Of a stretch of DNA of 64,000 nucleotides, positions 15,595 through 24,273 are shown in pieces. Position 1 is the first letter of the stretch, and each line of letters begins with the position of its first letter. The stretch spans positions 62,001 to 126,000 of the forward strand of contig CBDDDT010000001.1 in the NCBI GenBank assembly GCA_965226755.1. Direction: 5' to 3'. Under the pieces are notes generated by a model. The model worked only from the letters and a program-made list of their open reading frames with translations, did no database searches and had not been told where the DNA came from. Made by a program: the position numbers and the translations under genes. This stretch comes from Bog-113 sp965226755 (GTDB lineage Bacteria; Acidobacteriota; Terriglobia; Bryobacterales; Bryobacteraceae).

Positions 15595-16052
15595 TCAGTA
15601 TTTCGGCAGCGCCGTTTCCTGGCTGGCGACGACCACCCACTTGCCGTTCCGCCGGACGAATACATCAGTAGTGCAGGTGGTCGTCACAGGACTCCGCCCA
15701 TTCAACGCTTTGCCAGTTTCCACCACGCGGGCTGTGAAAATCGCCGTATCGCCATAGACCCGAACCAGGGGATCCTCCACCCGCGTATGTTCCCCCGCGT
15801 TCTTCCGAACCGCCTCCAGCAACTCAGCCTGCCCACGCGAACGCCCGCTTCGGACCAATCCTGATAATCATCCGCGATGATCGGGCTTATCGTCGCGACG
15901 TCCCGCTTCAGCCACGCCTGGGTAAGAACGTCTTCCAGATGTAGAATCTCTTTTTGGACACCCGACAAATCCCCGCGCAAAGGGATGACCAGCGAAGCAA
16001 GCATCCCGCACAACAGCGCCGTGCGCATTCCCGGCAAAAGCCTGACTGTCAT
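15595..16052 (-). pseudogene. Exported SnoaL/NTF2-like (DUF4440-type) protein, frameshifted
   Basis: The first frame gives a signal peptide (MTVRLLPGMRTALLCGMLAS) and the first half of an NTF2-like fold (HLEDVLTQAWLKRDVATI, SPIIADDYQDWSEAG). The second half lies in another frame (QAELLEAVRKNAGEHTR, VYGDTAIFTARVVE, VFVRRNGKWVVVASQETALP). Adding one G to the GGG at 15832-15834 joins them as GVRVGQAELLEAVRKN, an intact ~150-residue protein. The gene is therefore either a fresh frameshift mutant or a sequence error. Its ATG overlaps the upstream gene's stop (ATGA), so translation was coupled. NTF2-like proteins are small ligand-binding or enzyme folds; the role here is unknown. Confidence 0.7.
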
Positions 16053-16519
16053 CTTGACACCCGCGCCTTGCCCTGCTCGGTCATCCGGCTTTCTTTCGCC
16101 CGCGTCATCGTCCGGATGAACTCCACGCGGCGGAACCGCAATGCCGACCAATCGTCATCGATCGCCACGCCCCTGACCGGCTCGAATCCCAGTCGCCCCA
16201 GAATCTCCCAGCCGTTGTCGCGCGCAATCTCGCTCTTATACTTCTTGGAACTCCCCTTCGGGTACGCGAACCACACGATCGCGTCGCCCGCCGCTCTTCC
16301 CGCGATCGCCGTCGCCAGCATCTCCACCTCCTGCTGCTTCGTGACAAACGCCAGCGAGAACGGAACGTCCCCCGCCTTCGGAAGCCCTCGAAAGACGCGA
16401 ACCTCATGAAGCGCCGCGAGTTCCGGTTCAAAACTCTCCGGCGCGTTGAACACCGCAACCTGGTTATGATCCTTCAGGTTGAGCTTTTTCCAAGTCGATG
16501 AATGAAAGGTCGATGCCAT
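16049..16519 (-). CDS. Conserved hypothetical protein, DUF3052-like
   Basis: The product has 156 residues, with no signal peptide or membrane segment. It opens MASTFHSSTWKKLNLKDHNQ; the core includes AIVWFAYPKGSSKKYKSEI, DNGWEILGRLGFEPVRGVA and DDDWSALRFRRVEFI. The 'YPKG-SSK' and 'DxxWSALRFR' blocks match my memory of DUF3052-type proteins, whose function is unknown. The tail after residue ~140 is basic. Its stop overlaps the start of the NTF2-like gene (ATGA), making a two-gene operon. Confidence 0.6.
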   Translation of the reverse strand: MASTFHSSTWKKLNLKDHNQVAVFNAPESFEPELAALHEVRVFRGLPKAGDVPFSLAFVTKQQEVEMLATAIAGRAAGDAIVWFAYPKGSSKKYKSEIARDNGWEILGRLGFEPVRGVAIDDDWSALRFRRVEFIRTMTRAKESRMTEQGKARVSR

Positions 16520-16767
16520 ATTCGCGGCCCTTAAATAGTACTAGAAGGCCTCCAAACCGAAGCCCCCAATTGTAAAGATTGGTAATCTAGCCCTCATACG
16601 CCCTGCCTTCAGTATCACTGAATGATTCAGGGAACCCCTGGAGTTACGTCCCAAAGTAAGTCCCTAATCGCCGTCTCGCAACCCGCTGGCGAAAATTATG
16701 TTTCGCACCGTCAGCCTTTTTTCAGGATTTCACAGTACGCTAGGTGATCAAGGATTGGCGTATCCCC
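16520..16767. other. Intergenic region between divergent genes, no gene seen
   Basis: About 250 bp separate the DUF3052-like gene from the cytochrome gene. It is more A/T-rich than its surroundings (for example TTGTAAAGATTGGTAATCTA near 16570) and must hold both promoters. No convincing -35/-10 pair, sigma-54 site, riboswitch or small gene was found. Confidence 0.5.
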
Positions 16768-19152
16768 ATGAGGTGTCACCTGAACTATTTGGCGTTTCGC
16801 GCGCTCCCGCTGCTCTGCCTCTTCGCCCTGCCTTCCATGACGCAGAGCGGCCCTGACAACGATTTCGTCAACTTCGAAACAGCGCTGACCAGCCCCATTC
16901 GGCTCTCGCCCGACGGCACGCGCCTCTTTTGCGTCAACAACCCGAACGCCACTGTATCTGTCTTTGATGTTGCGACAAACCCCGCTAAGCCCGCGCTGCT
17001 GGCCGAGATACCCGTCGGCATCGACCCGGTCTCCGTCAACCCGCGCACCGACGACGAGGTCTGGGTCGTAAATGAGGAATCCGATAACGTCAGCGTCGTA
17101 TCCGTGTCGCAGGGAATTGTAACCGATACCATTGCCGCCCCGGACGAGCCCTCCGACGTCGTCTTCGCGGGCTCGTACGCCTTCGTCACCACCGCCCGGA
17201 CGAACACCATCGAAGTATTCGACGTCACTACGCACGTGCGCGTGAAATCCATCCCGCTATTCGGCGGCGGTCCGCGCCAGATGGCGGTAAGCGCCGACGG
17301 ATCCACCGTGTACGCGGCCTTCGCCCAGTCCGGAAACCAGACCACCATCATTCCCAACGGCGATGCGCCCCCGCCGCCGCCGCCGGTCAACCCCCTGCTT
17401 CCGCCCGCGCCTCAGCAAGCCATCATCGTTCTCTACAACGACCCCGCCTGGACTAGCATCATCCACTACACCATGCCGGATAACGACGTCGTCGCCATCA
17501 GTTCCTCTACCTTGAGCATTAATAAATACTACTCCGGCGTCGGCACCGCCAACCTGGGCATTGCCGTTCAGCCCGGCACGGGAACCCTCTATGTCGCGAA
17601 TACCGACTCGCTGAATCTCGTGCGCTTCCAGACCGCCCTGGACGACCACTTCGTTAACAATCGCATTACTAAGATCACGCCCTCGGGCACGGTGACCGCC
17701 TATGATCTCAACCCGACCGTTACATACACCGGCGTTCCCGACCCCGCGTCGCTGACCGTCGCGCTCGCGCAGCCTTCCGGAATCGTCTTCGACGCCACCG
17801 GAACCAATATGTACGTCGCGGCTTTCGGTACCGACCGCGTCGCCTTGGTCGATCCCAACGGCAACGTCCTGACCCGCATCGAAGTCGATCCGCAAACGAT
17901 CGGCCCGGTCGTCAATTCGGCCAGCAAACGCGGTCCTCGCGGTCTGGCTATTAACAACGCCACCAATACCCTGTACGTCATGAACCGTATTTCGAACAGC
18001 ATCTCGGTCGTAAACACCGCCACTAACTCCGTCACGTCGGAGCTCCCCACCGGGAGCCAGGACCCCACCCCGGCGGTCATCCGCGCCGGCCGCGGCTTCC
18101 TTTACGACGCCAAACTCGGCGGCAACGGAACCGGCTCTTGCGCGTCCTGCCATCTCGATGGAGAGAACGATCATCTTTCCTGGGACTTGGGAAATCCCGA
18201 CGGCAACATGTTCGAGGTAACTTTGAACACAGGCCAGAAATTCCTGGAGCACCCCATGAAGGGACCCATGAACACCTTGACCCTTCGCGGCTTGGTGGAC
18301 GAAGCTCCCTACCACTGGCGCGGCGACAAGCCGGTTTTCTCCGACTTCAATGAAGCATTCCAGCAGCTCATGGGCGGCAATCAAATCTCCGATTCCGACA
18401 TGACCGCCTATACCGCCTTCATCAACACCATCACCTGGATGCCGAATCCCAATCAGAACCTCGACCGCACTTACCCGGCGAACCTGAACGGCGGAAACGC
18501 TCAAAACGGCCAGATCGACTTCTCCTTCACCCCTGTCACGGGAACTATAGTCACCTGCAACTCCTGTCACACGGCCAGGAATTACGGCTCCGATCTCGAA
18601 CTATTCATCCTGGGCGCGGAGAAGCAGCCCATGAAGGCCACCCTTCTGCGCGCTACTTACCAGAAGGAGCTCTTCAGCAAGATCGGCCAGACCATTGACG
18701 GCTTCGGGATCATCCATGACGGCAGCGAACAGAACATCCACACCTTCCTGTCCGGACCGCTATTCCCGCTGCTCGAGGGCAACAAACAGGTCCAAAACGA
18801 CCTTGCGGCGTTCAATTTATCCATCGACACCGGAACCGCGCCCGCCGTCGGTTACGCCGAAACGCTCAACTCGTTTTCGGTGGGCGTAGGCGCCTACCTC
18901 ACGGCCTGGTCAACGCTGGAGACTCAGTCCGTCGCCAACTGCGATCTTATCGCCTTAGGCTTTATCAACGGCCAGAACGCCGCGCTGCTTTACAACGTCG
19001 CCGCCGCGAACTACCAATCCAACGTCGCCGGTTTCGGGCCGTTCACGCATGCCCAGCTTGTGACCGCGGTTACTTCCGGCGGAACCTTGACCGTCATGGG
19101 CGTGCCCTTCGGAACCGGCGCCCGCATGGCCGTCCGCGGCGCGCGGCCTTAG
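16768..19152 (+). CDS. Exported YVTN beta-propeller protein fused to a di-heme cytochrome c domain
   Basis: The protein has 794 residues from ATG at 16768, which gives a signal peptide (RALPLLCLFALPSMTQS). A GTG at 16744 is the alternative start. Residues ~25-440 are YVTN-type propeller repeats (TRLFCVNNPNATVSVFDVA, NTLYVMNRISNSISVVNTA), interrupted by a Pro-rich loop (APPPPPPVNPLLPPAP). A heme-binding CASCH follows near residue 458 and CNSCH near residue 597, with PMKGPMNTLTLRGL between them as in MauG/CcpA-type di-heme peroxidases. It is likely a periplasmic electron-transfer or peroxidase-like enzyme; the substrate is unknown. It converges on the lectin gene with almost no gap. Confidence 0.8.
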   Translation: MRCHLNYLAFRALPLLCLFALPSMTQSGPDNDFVNFETALTSPIRLSPDGTRLFCVNNPNATVSVFDVATNPAKPALLAEIPVGIDPVSVNPRTDDEVWVVNEESDNVSVVSVSQGIVTDTIAAPDEPSDVVFAGSYAFVTTARTNTIEVFDVTTHVRVKSIPLFGGGPRQMAVSADGSTVYAAFAQSGNQTTIIPNGDAPPPPPPVNPLLPPAPQQAIIVLYNDPAWTSIIHYTMPDNDVVAISSSTLSINKYYSGVGTANLGIAVQPGTGTLYVANTDSLNLVRFQTALDDHFVNNRITKITPSGTVTAYDLNPTVTYTGVPDPASLTVALAQPSGIVFDATGTNMYVAAFGTDRVALVDPNGNVLTRIEVDPQTIGPVVNSASKRGPRGLAINNATNTLYVMNRISNSISVVNTATNSVTSELPTGSQDPTPAVIRAGRGFLYDAKLGGNGTGSCASCHLDGENDHLSWDLGNPDGNMFEVTLNTGQKFLEHPMKGPMNTLTLRGLVDEAPYHWRGDKPVFSDFNEAFQQLMGGNQISDSDMTAYTAFINTITWMPNPNQNLDRTYPANLNGGNAQNGQIDFSFTPVTGTIVTCNSCHTARNYGSDLELFILGAEKQPMKATLLRATYQKELFSKIGQTIDGFGIIHDGSEQNIHTFLSGPLFPLLEGNKQVQNDLAAFNLSIDTGTAPAVGYAETLNSFSVGVGAYLTAWSTLETQSVANCDLIALGFINGQNAALLYNVAAANYQSNVAGFGPFTHAQLVTAVTSGGTLTVMGVPFGTGARMAVRGARP

Positions 19153-19919
19153 TCGCTACAAGATGAGCCAATTGGAAACGACATGCCGCTCGGAGCCCGA
19201 CCCCGTGCCGCCCGTGAAGCCTGCGAATGCAGGCTTCCCCCCAGAATTGATGCGATATCAATCGGGAAGCTGATGAGGTTCGCGGGGCGCAATGTAGAGT
19301 TATCCGCGATCGCCACGTTCATGAGTCTGCCGTCATAGTCGATCCAAACCGTCCACACGTCGCCATTGTTCATGCAGCCGAACCCTCCCGTTGGCTGGCA
19401 GGCGGTAACTCCGTAAGGCGTCTGCGGATCGATATCATGAAAGACGCCGTCCAGCAGGAACGCCACGTGATTGTCGTTCGGGTCCCAGGCATTTTGAAAG
19501 GTGTCGAACTCAATCGCCACGCTCGGCGTAATGCCCCCGTAACCCAAGCCGCCTCCGACAGTACCGAGCGCGTTTGGTCCTTCCGCCTGGATCACAAACG
19601 CCATTCCATCGGACGCCTGGTAAACCGGGTCGCTCATTTGGAACTGAAACGAAGTCCGGAACTCATATTTTGAATCGAACGCCACCGGACTCGAAGTGAA
19701 CACCGAACCAGCCTGGTTCTCCTGCGCTAGCGTAAGCAGCAGGATGGGGGACTCGCAGTTACGCCCCGCCACAACGGTCGCGGAACCATTCGCCGTCAAC
19801 GTCGCGCATGAATTTGCTGCAATCTGGGCAGCAGCCGTCGTAGTAAACAGCGGCAACCAAAGCGCCGCCGGGAAGGCGATTCTCAGTTCCGTGGGAATTG
19901 TCGATGTTCTCATGATCAT
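19149..19919 (-). CDS. Exported L-type lectin-domain protein, 3' end frameshifted
   Basis: A signal peptide (FPAALWLPLFTTTAAAQ) precedes a legume-lectin-type domain: SDGMAFVIQAEGPNALG, then GGLGYGGITPSVAIEFDTFQ, DPNDNHVAFLLDG and DVWTVWIDYDGRLMNVAI. The Asp/Asn and aromatic residues that hold calcium and sugar in L-type lectins are present. The frame as read ends HSQASRAARGRAPSG, which makes no sense. One extra C in the C6 run at 19237-19242 (G on the coding strand) instead gives KPAFAGFTGGTGSGSERH then NWLIL, the classic lectin C-terminus, with a stop at 19156-19158. Start taken at 19919 (a second ATG lies at 19913); the frame is open further, to 19991. Confidence 0.75.
   Translation of the reverse strand: MIMRTSTIPTELRIAFPAALWLPLFTTTAAAQIAANSCATLTANGSATVVAGRNCESPILLLTLAQENQAGSVFTSSPVAFDSKYEFRTSFQFQMSDPVYQASDGMAFVIQAEGPNALGTVGGGLGYGGITPSVAIEFDTFQNAWDPNDNHVAFLLDGVFHDIDPQTPYGVTACQPTGGFGCMNNGDVWTVWIDYDGRLMNVAIADNSTLRPANLISFPIDIASILGGSLHSQASRAARGRAPSGMSFPIGSSCSD
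19216..19237. repeat. Perfect 9-bp hairpin inside the lectin 3' end
   Basis: GAAGCCTGC at 19216-19224, loop GAAT, GCAGGCTTC at 19229-19237. The stem is perfect and directly abuts the C6 run where the lectin frame breaks. It lies 64 bp past the stop of the convergent cytochrome gene. No T-run follows, so an intrinsic terminator is not supported. It could stall polymerase or act as a 3' mRNA-stabilising stem. Confidence 0.6.
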
Positions 19920-19996
19920 GGCCAAAGTTAGATCACCGCCGCCATCGGCGCCCGTCATCAAGCCTTCTGGCGCGGGGAAGTAAGATTGCACATAGG

Positions 19997-21619
19997 ATGA
20001 GCCTTTCAGCCTTGATCCTCATCGCTCTCGCTTCCTATCCCCAGCAGGACGCCGGCGCGAACAATCCACAGATCCTGTTGGAAGGAAAGGTTGTTAACGG
20101 CGACACGGGAGAGCCCGTCGCCAAAGCCCGCGTTTCTCTTGAGGACGCGGCTGGCAGGACAAAGCCGGCCTTGCTCGCCGCCACTAGCTCCGCGGGCCGT
20201 TTCGCTTTTGCCCAGGTGGATCCGGTCGGGTACAGGTTGACGGTGCAAAAAAGAGGTTTCCTTGACGGCGCATACGGCAAGGAGAACCCGGATGATGACA
20301 GTCTGATCCTCAACCTGAGCACCGCGAATCCCCCCGCGGACTTAACGCTTCGTCTTTTCCCCGCCGGCGCCATCTCGGGCCGCATTCTCGACGAGGATGG
20401 CGATGCGCTTCCCAAGGCTCGTGTTGTGCTTACTCGCCCTGCTCCCTTCAAGGGAACGCTGGACGACACCGTCGCGGGCGAAAACGGCGAATTCAAGTTC
20501 GTCGGACTTACGGCAGGCGCCTACTTCGTTTCAGCCACGGGCGATCCGGATGGGACCTTCGCCGACGCGGTTCCGGTCGATCAGTCCGGCAAACCCACGA
20601 AGGTGCGCGAGATCACTACTTACTATCCTGATGCGGTCGTACCCGCCGGCGCCCGCAAGATTCTGGTCGAGCGCGGTCACGAACGTTCTGGAATCGATAT
20701 CCGCATCCGGCGCGCTCCGTTCCTCGCCGTCACCGGAAAAGCAACCGGCATCGAACCTTCCATTCAATACAGCGTAAGCGCCAGTTTTCACGACGGCGGC
20801 CTGAGTATGTCGGCCATGGGCAAGATTCTCCCCAATGGCGACTTCACCATTTCGGGCATTCCGCCCGGCCACGCCACTCTTAACTTGTTCGAGCGCGCAA
20901 GCGAGCGGCTCTTAGGCCGCACCGATGTCGATCTGCTCGACCAGGATCTAACCGGTATCCAGATCGCCGCTTTCAAGCCGTCGCAGCTGCGCATTCGCCT
21001 GTCGCTCGACGGAGAAGACGAGCCGCTTACTAGGGGTTCCGTTTTCTTGGGTCACACAGGCGATGAGCGCGGCTTGGCGTATTCGCAATGGGAACAGCAC
21101 GATGGCGTGTATGCCTTTCCGAACGTCTCCCCTGGCCGTTACCTGCCTATGTTCAACGGGGCTCCGGGCACTTTTCTAAAGTCGATCTTCGTGGCGGGAC
21201 ACGCAGCCGATTCGCCTGATTACTTAGAGGTTCCGGAAGGCGCTGACCTCGATGTGCAACTGGTCTTCAGCAGGAAAGTCGCGACTATCGTCGGCGACGT
21301 CGTTGTGGCCCATGATTCCCCCAAGCGTCCCTTCAGCGTGCTCGTGGTTGATGAGATAGCCCCGGAGCCGCTCAAGCTTCGAACGGCTGATCTCGACCAG
21401 TTCTGGCATTTTTCCTTGACCGGCTTGCCGCCCGGCCATTACTCCGTGTTTGCCGCCGAAGAGACCGATCCTGACCTCTGGATCAACCACGATTTCCTCG
21501 AACTCATGCGCACCCCGGACTCCGAAGTAAAGATTGGCGAAGGCGAGCGGACATCCCTATCCCTGAAAATCACCCCAAAGGAAACGTCGGACCATGCGCG
21601 CAAGCAACTCGGACTCTAA
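19997..21619 (+). CDS. Exported carboxypeptidase-regulatory-like multi-domain protein
   Basis: The protein has 540 residues, beginning with a short signal peptide (MSLSALILIALASYPQQ). At least two carboxypeptidase-regulatory-like (CarboxypepD_reg) domains follow: residues ~27-105 (LEGKVVNGDTGEPVAKARVS, SSAGRFAFAQVDPVGYRL) and ~115-175 (GAISGRILDEDGDALPKARV, ENGEFKFVGLTAGAYFV). Further degenerate Ig-like sandwiches run to the end (NVSPGRYLPMF; GLPPGHYSVFAAEE). Proteins of this make-up are abundant in Acidobacteria and are secreted or periplasmic; no catalytic motif is seen. The gene starts 77 bp from the divergent lectin start and ends 120 bp before the FG-GAP relic. Confidence 0.75.
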   Translation: MSLSALILIALASYPQQDAGANNPQILLEGKVVNGDTGEPVAKARVSLEDAAGRTKPALLAATSSAGRFAFAQVDPVGYRLTVQKRGFLDGAYGKENPDDDSLILNLSTANPPADLTLRLFPAGAISGRILDEDGDALPKARVVLTRPAPFKGTLDDTVAGENGEFKFVGLTAGAYFVSATGDPDGTFADAVPVDQSGKPTKVREITTYYPDAVVPAGARKILVERGHERSGIDIRIRRAPFLAVTGKATGIEPSIQYSVSASFHDGGLSMSAMGKILPNGDFTISGIPPGHATLNLFERASERLLGRTDVDLLDQDLTGIQIAAFKPSQLRIRLSLDGEDEPLTRGSVFLGHTGDERGLAYSQWEQHDGVYAFPNVSPGRYLPMFNGAPGTFLKSIFVAGHAADSPDYLEVPEGADLDVQLVFSRKVATIVGDVVVAHDSPKRPFSVLVVDEIAPEPLKLRTADLDQFWHFSLTGLPPGHYSVFAAEETDPDLWINHDFLELMRTPDSEVKIGEGERTSLSLKITPKETSDHARKQLGL

Positions 21620-21739
21620 GCAGTTCGGTGGTTTAGCGAGATATTGCGGATGTCTTGCGAGAGCAAGACTGCCTTGCATTTCGTGCGGCTGGCCCTTATG
21701 ATGAGCAGGCCATCATTCAGAAAGCCGATTAGGGCGCCT

Positions 21740-22780
21740 ATGAATTTCCTACCTGTTGTCGCCGTCGTGGCGTTGGTCATTTTGGTTGGAAGCGCACGGG
21801 GCGCTTCCAACCCCACCTTTAGCGGCCGGCTGGACTTCGCGGTCGAAGACAGCGTAGTCGCGGATGTAAACGGCGACGGCATACCTGATCTAGTCGCGGG
21901 TAACGCAAACGGCATTTACGTCACTTTCGGCAACGGCGACGGTACCTTCCGCCCTGGGCCGACTTCCACCATAAGTTTCCAGCCGTCGGGCATCCACGTC
22001 CTGGACCTTAACCACGACGGCGCAATTGACCTGCTCATGACCGGCGGACCCGACGTTCCGGGATGTTGCGTGGCGATTAGCTACGGAAATGGCGACGGAA
22101 CCTTCGAGACGGCAATTTCGTTCTCGGCCGGGGAGAATGCTGAGATCGAGACGAGCGCAGTGGGCGATTTCAACGGCGATGGAATCACGGACATTGTGAC
22201 GCTCGGGTCCGCGGGCATCTACATGTTTCTCGGGAATCTCAGCGGAGGATTCAATGCTCCCGTCCTTACTCCTGTGGCAGACGTACCAGACTCCGCTTTT
22301 CAGGTCTTAGCGGCTGATTTCAACCACGACGGCGTTCCTGATGTGGTGGTGAGCACCACTGAAGGCGTTTCGGTTTTCTTCGGAACCGGGACCGGCGCCT
22401 TCATGAATCCCGTCATTACGGTTGCGGGGTTCAAGGTCGGCGTGTTTACATCCATAGCGGTTGCGGATCTGAAAGGGGATGGAAACCCAGATCTAGTGCT
22501 GGTTTCAAACGAGTACACGTTCGTTCTCGTCTACCTAGGAGCCGGCTCCGGAACCTTTGCAAGTCCAAGCATGGTAACGCTACCCGGCAACGGCTTCGTC
22601 ATCGTTGCCGACGTTAACGGCGACGGCACCCCGGATCTCATCGGCCGCGACGGGCCATGTCGGCTTTCGCGTAGTCTGGGACCTATTCGAGTGAGTCACG
22701 TTTTTCAAAATAAGTCTTCCCCGCGCTCTCAACAACTTACCCGCCCCGTGCCCTTCGTCGCCGCTCCTCGCCTCGCATAA
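21740..22780 (+). pseudogene. Truncated FG-GAP/VCBS repeat protein
   Basis: Start taken as the ATG at 21740, which gives a clean signal peptide (MNFLPVVAVVALVILVGSAR) after AGGG. The frame is open upstream to 21644, but that part is not leader-like. Six DxNxDG loops follow (DVNGDGIPDLVA, DLNHDGAIDLLM, DFNGDGITDIVT, DFNHDGVPDVVV, DLKGDGNPDLVL, DVNGDGTPDLIG). After about 22650 the product loses all family character (RLSRSLGPIRVSHVFQNKSS). The locus looks like a 3'-truncated relative of the array at 2948-9365, joined to unrelated DNA. It might still be expressed as a half-size protein. Confidence 0.65.
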
Positions 22781-22798
22781 TCATGCCAGGAGTAGTCC

Positions 22799-23605
22799 AT
22801 GCAACTCATCGAACAGCTTCAAAACATCTCGAAACGCACTCTGGCCAATCGCCGGAACGCGCTCAGATCCACCGGTCCCAAGTCCGAAAACGGCAAGAAA
22901 CGCGTCTCCATGAACGCCTTCAAACACGGCCTCTCCGGACAAAAGCTCTTCTTGCAGGCTGACGAGTATGTTCCTTACTTCGAACTCGCCTCCGAATATA
23001 TCGGGGAGTTCGCGCCCGTCGGCGTCCGCGAAGAGCAGCTCACGCAACATATCATCGATTCCAACTGGCGCCTCAACCGTTGCGCCGCCATGGAGAACAA
23101 TCTCCTATCCACCGGAACCCTGGAGCAGGATAACGACGCGCTCAATGCCGGCGATGACGACGATAACGTCGCCATGATGAGCCAGGCTCTCGCCTGGCAG
23201 ACCGGCGCCAAAGCCTTCGAGGCGCTCAGCCGCCATGAAACCCGCATCTTCCGCATGATGCAGAAAATGGAAGAGGAACTCGAGCAGCTCCAGACTAAGC
23301 GCTTGCGTCTCACCGACGGTCGTAACACCTTTGTCCTGGAGGAAAGCCGCGCGTGGCAGTTTTATAACGACTCTTTGGCGCACCATCTCTCGCTGCGCGA
23401 TAAGGAGCGCGACGCCGAAGAGGCCGCCGCCGCGCAACTCGAAGAAACTGCGGCCACTTGCGAGGTGGCTTTGATTTGCGAGCCGGCCGCCGTTTCACCT
23501 CTGCAGCCCTGCTTCGTCCCCTCTGAAATGTGCGATTACGTCGCCGATAACTCGCCGGATGCGGCCTTCGGGCCGCTTGACGGCCTTTCCGAAGGTGAAA
23601 TCTAA
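22799..23605 (+). CDS. 'STGP-NAFKHGLSG' family hypothetical protein
   Basis: The product has 268 residues and is cytoplasmic by composition. Its N-terminus ANRRNALRSTGPKSENGKKR, followed by SMNAFKHGLSGQ, is the hallmark of a family that occurs in many copies in some Acidobacteria and Planctomycetes (established pattern, function unknown). The middle is helical with coiled-coil character (ALSRHETRIFRMMQKMEEEL), and the tail is acidic (NSPDAAFGPLDGLSEGEI). AGGAG lies shortly before the ATG at 22799. It follows the broken FG-GAP gene by 18 bp, so it may have arrived with the DNA that truncated that gene. Confidence 0.7.
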   Translation: MQLIEQLQNISKRTLANRRNALRSTGPKSENGKKRVSMNAFKHGLSGQKLFLQADEYVPYFELASEYIGEFAPVGVREEQLTQHIIDSNWRLNRCAAMENNLLSTGTLEQDNDALNAGDDDDNVAMMSQALAWQTGAKAFEALSRHETRIFRMMQKMEEELEQLQTKRLRLTDGRNTFVLEESRAWQFYNDSLAHHLSLRDKERDAEEAAAAQLEETAATCEVALICEPAAVSPLQPCFVPSEMCDYVADNSPDAAFGPLDGLSEGEI

Positions 23606-23670
23606 CCCGAAAACACATCCGGTAACATCCGCTTGAAAAGCTCCGCCGTCTCGAACGCCCGGCGTGTGTC

Positions 23671-24273
23671 TTAACCTCGGGACAGCACGCGCCGCCCTTC
23701 TATCCGGAACTCTCCAGACACCACCCGCGCGATCGCCAGCGAAAAGATCCGATGCTCCTCGCACAGAATTTTCGCCGACAGCGATTCTTCCGTATCTTCA
23801 TCCAGCACCGGCACCGCGGCCTGCATCACGATCGGCCCCGCATCCAGATACTCGTCCACGAAATGCACCGTGCACCCCGTGATTTTCACGCCATGCTGCC
23901 ACGCTTGCCGCTGCGCATCTAATCCCGGAAACGCCGGCAACAGCGCGGGATGAATATTCAGGATGCGCCCTTCGAACGCCCGCACGAAGTTGGCCGAGAG
24001 CAGCCGCATATAGCCGGCCAGGCACACCAAGTCCACGCCCGCCTCCTTCAATTGAGCTGCTAACTGCGCGTCATAGACTTCGCGGTCCAGCCCCTGCGAA
24101 GGCAGAGCCATCGCGGGCAGCCCCAGCTCTCGCGCCTTCTGCAATCCCGGCGCGGCGCTCCGGCTGCTGATCACGATCCCGATCTCCGCGGGGATCAACC
24201 CCGCCGCCACGTTCCGCGCGATCGCTTCGAAATTCGATCCGCGCCCGGAAAGTAAAATCCCCAGCCGCTTCAC
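23671..24273 (-). CDS. purN: Phosphoribosylglycinamide formyltransferase
   Basis: The enzyme has 200 residues, normal for PurN, which transfers formyl from 10-formyl-THF to GAR in step 3 of purine synthesis. The start GVLLSGRGSNFEAIA-like block (LGILLSGRGSNFEAIARN) binds phosphoribosyl. NIHPALLPAFPG holds the catalytic Asn and His, and HFVDEYLDAGPIVMQAAVPV holds the catalytic Asp. The GTG start at 24273 overlaps the purM stop (GTGA), so the two are translationally coupled. It converges with the 22799 gene, 65 bp away. Confidence 0.95.
   Translation of the reverse strand: MKRLGILLSGRGSNFEAIARNVAAGLIPAEIGIVISSRSAAPGLQKARELGLPAMALPSQGLDREVYDAQLAAQLKEAGVDLVCLAGYMRLLSANFVRAFEGRILNIHPALLPAFPGLDAQRQAWQHGVKITGCTVHFVDEYLDAGPIVMQAAVPVLDEDTEESLSAKILCEEHRIFSLAIARVVSGEFRIEGRRVLSRG

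Noticed and set aside
19216..19237. Hairpin as an intrinsic terminator for the cytochrome gene
   Set aside because: There is no T-run after the stem on either strand, and it lies inside the lectin coding region.
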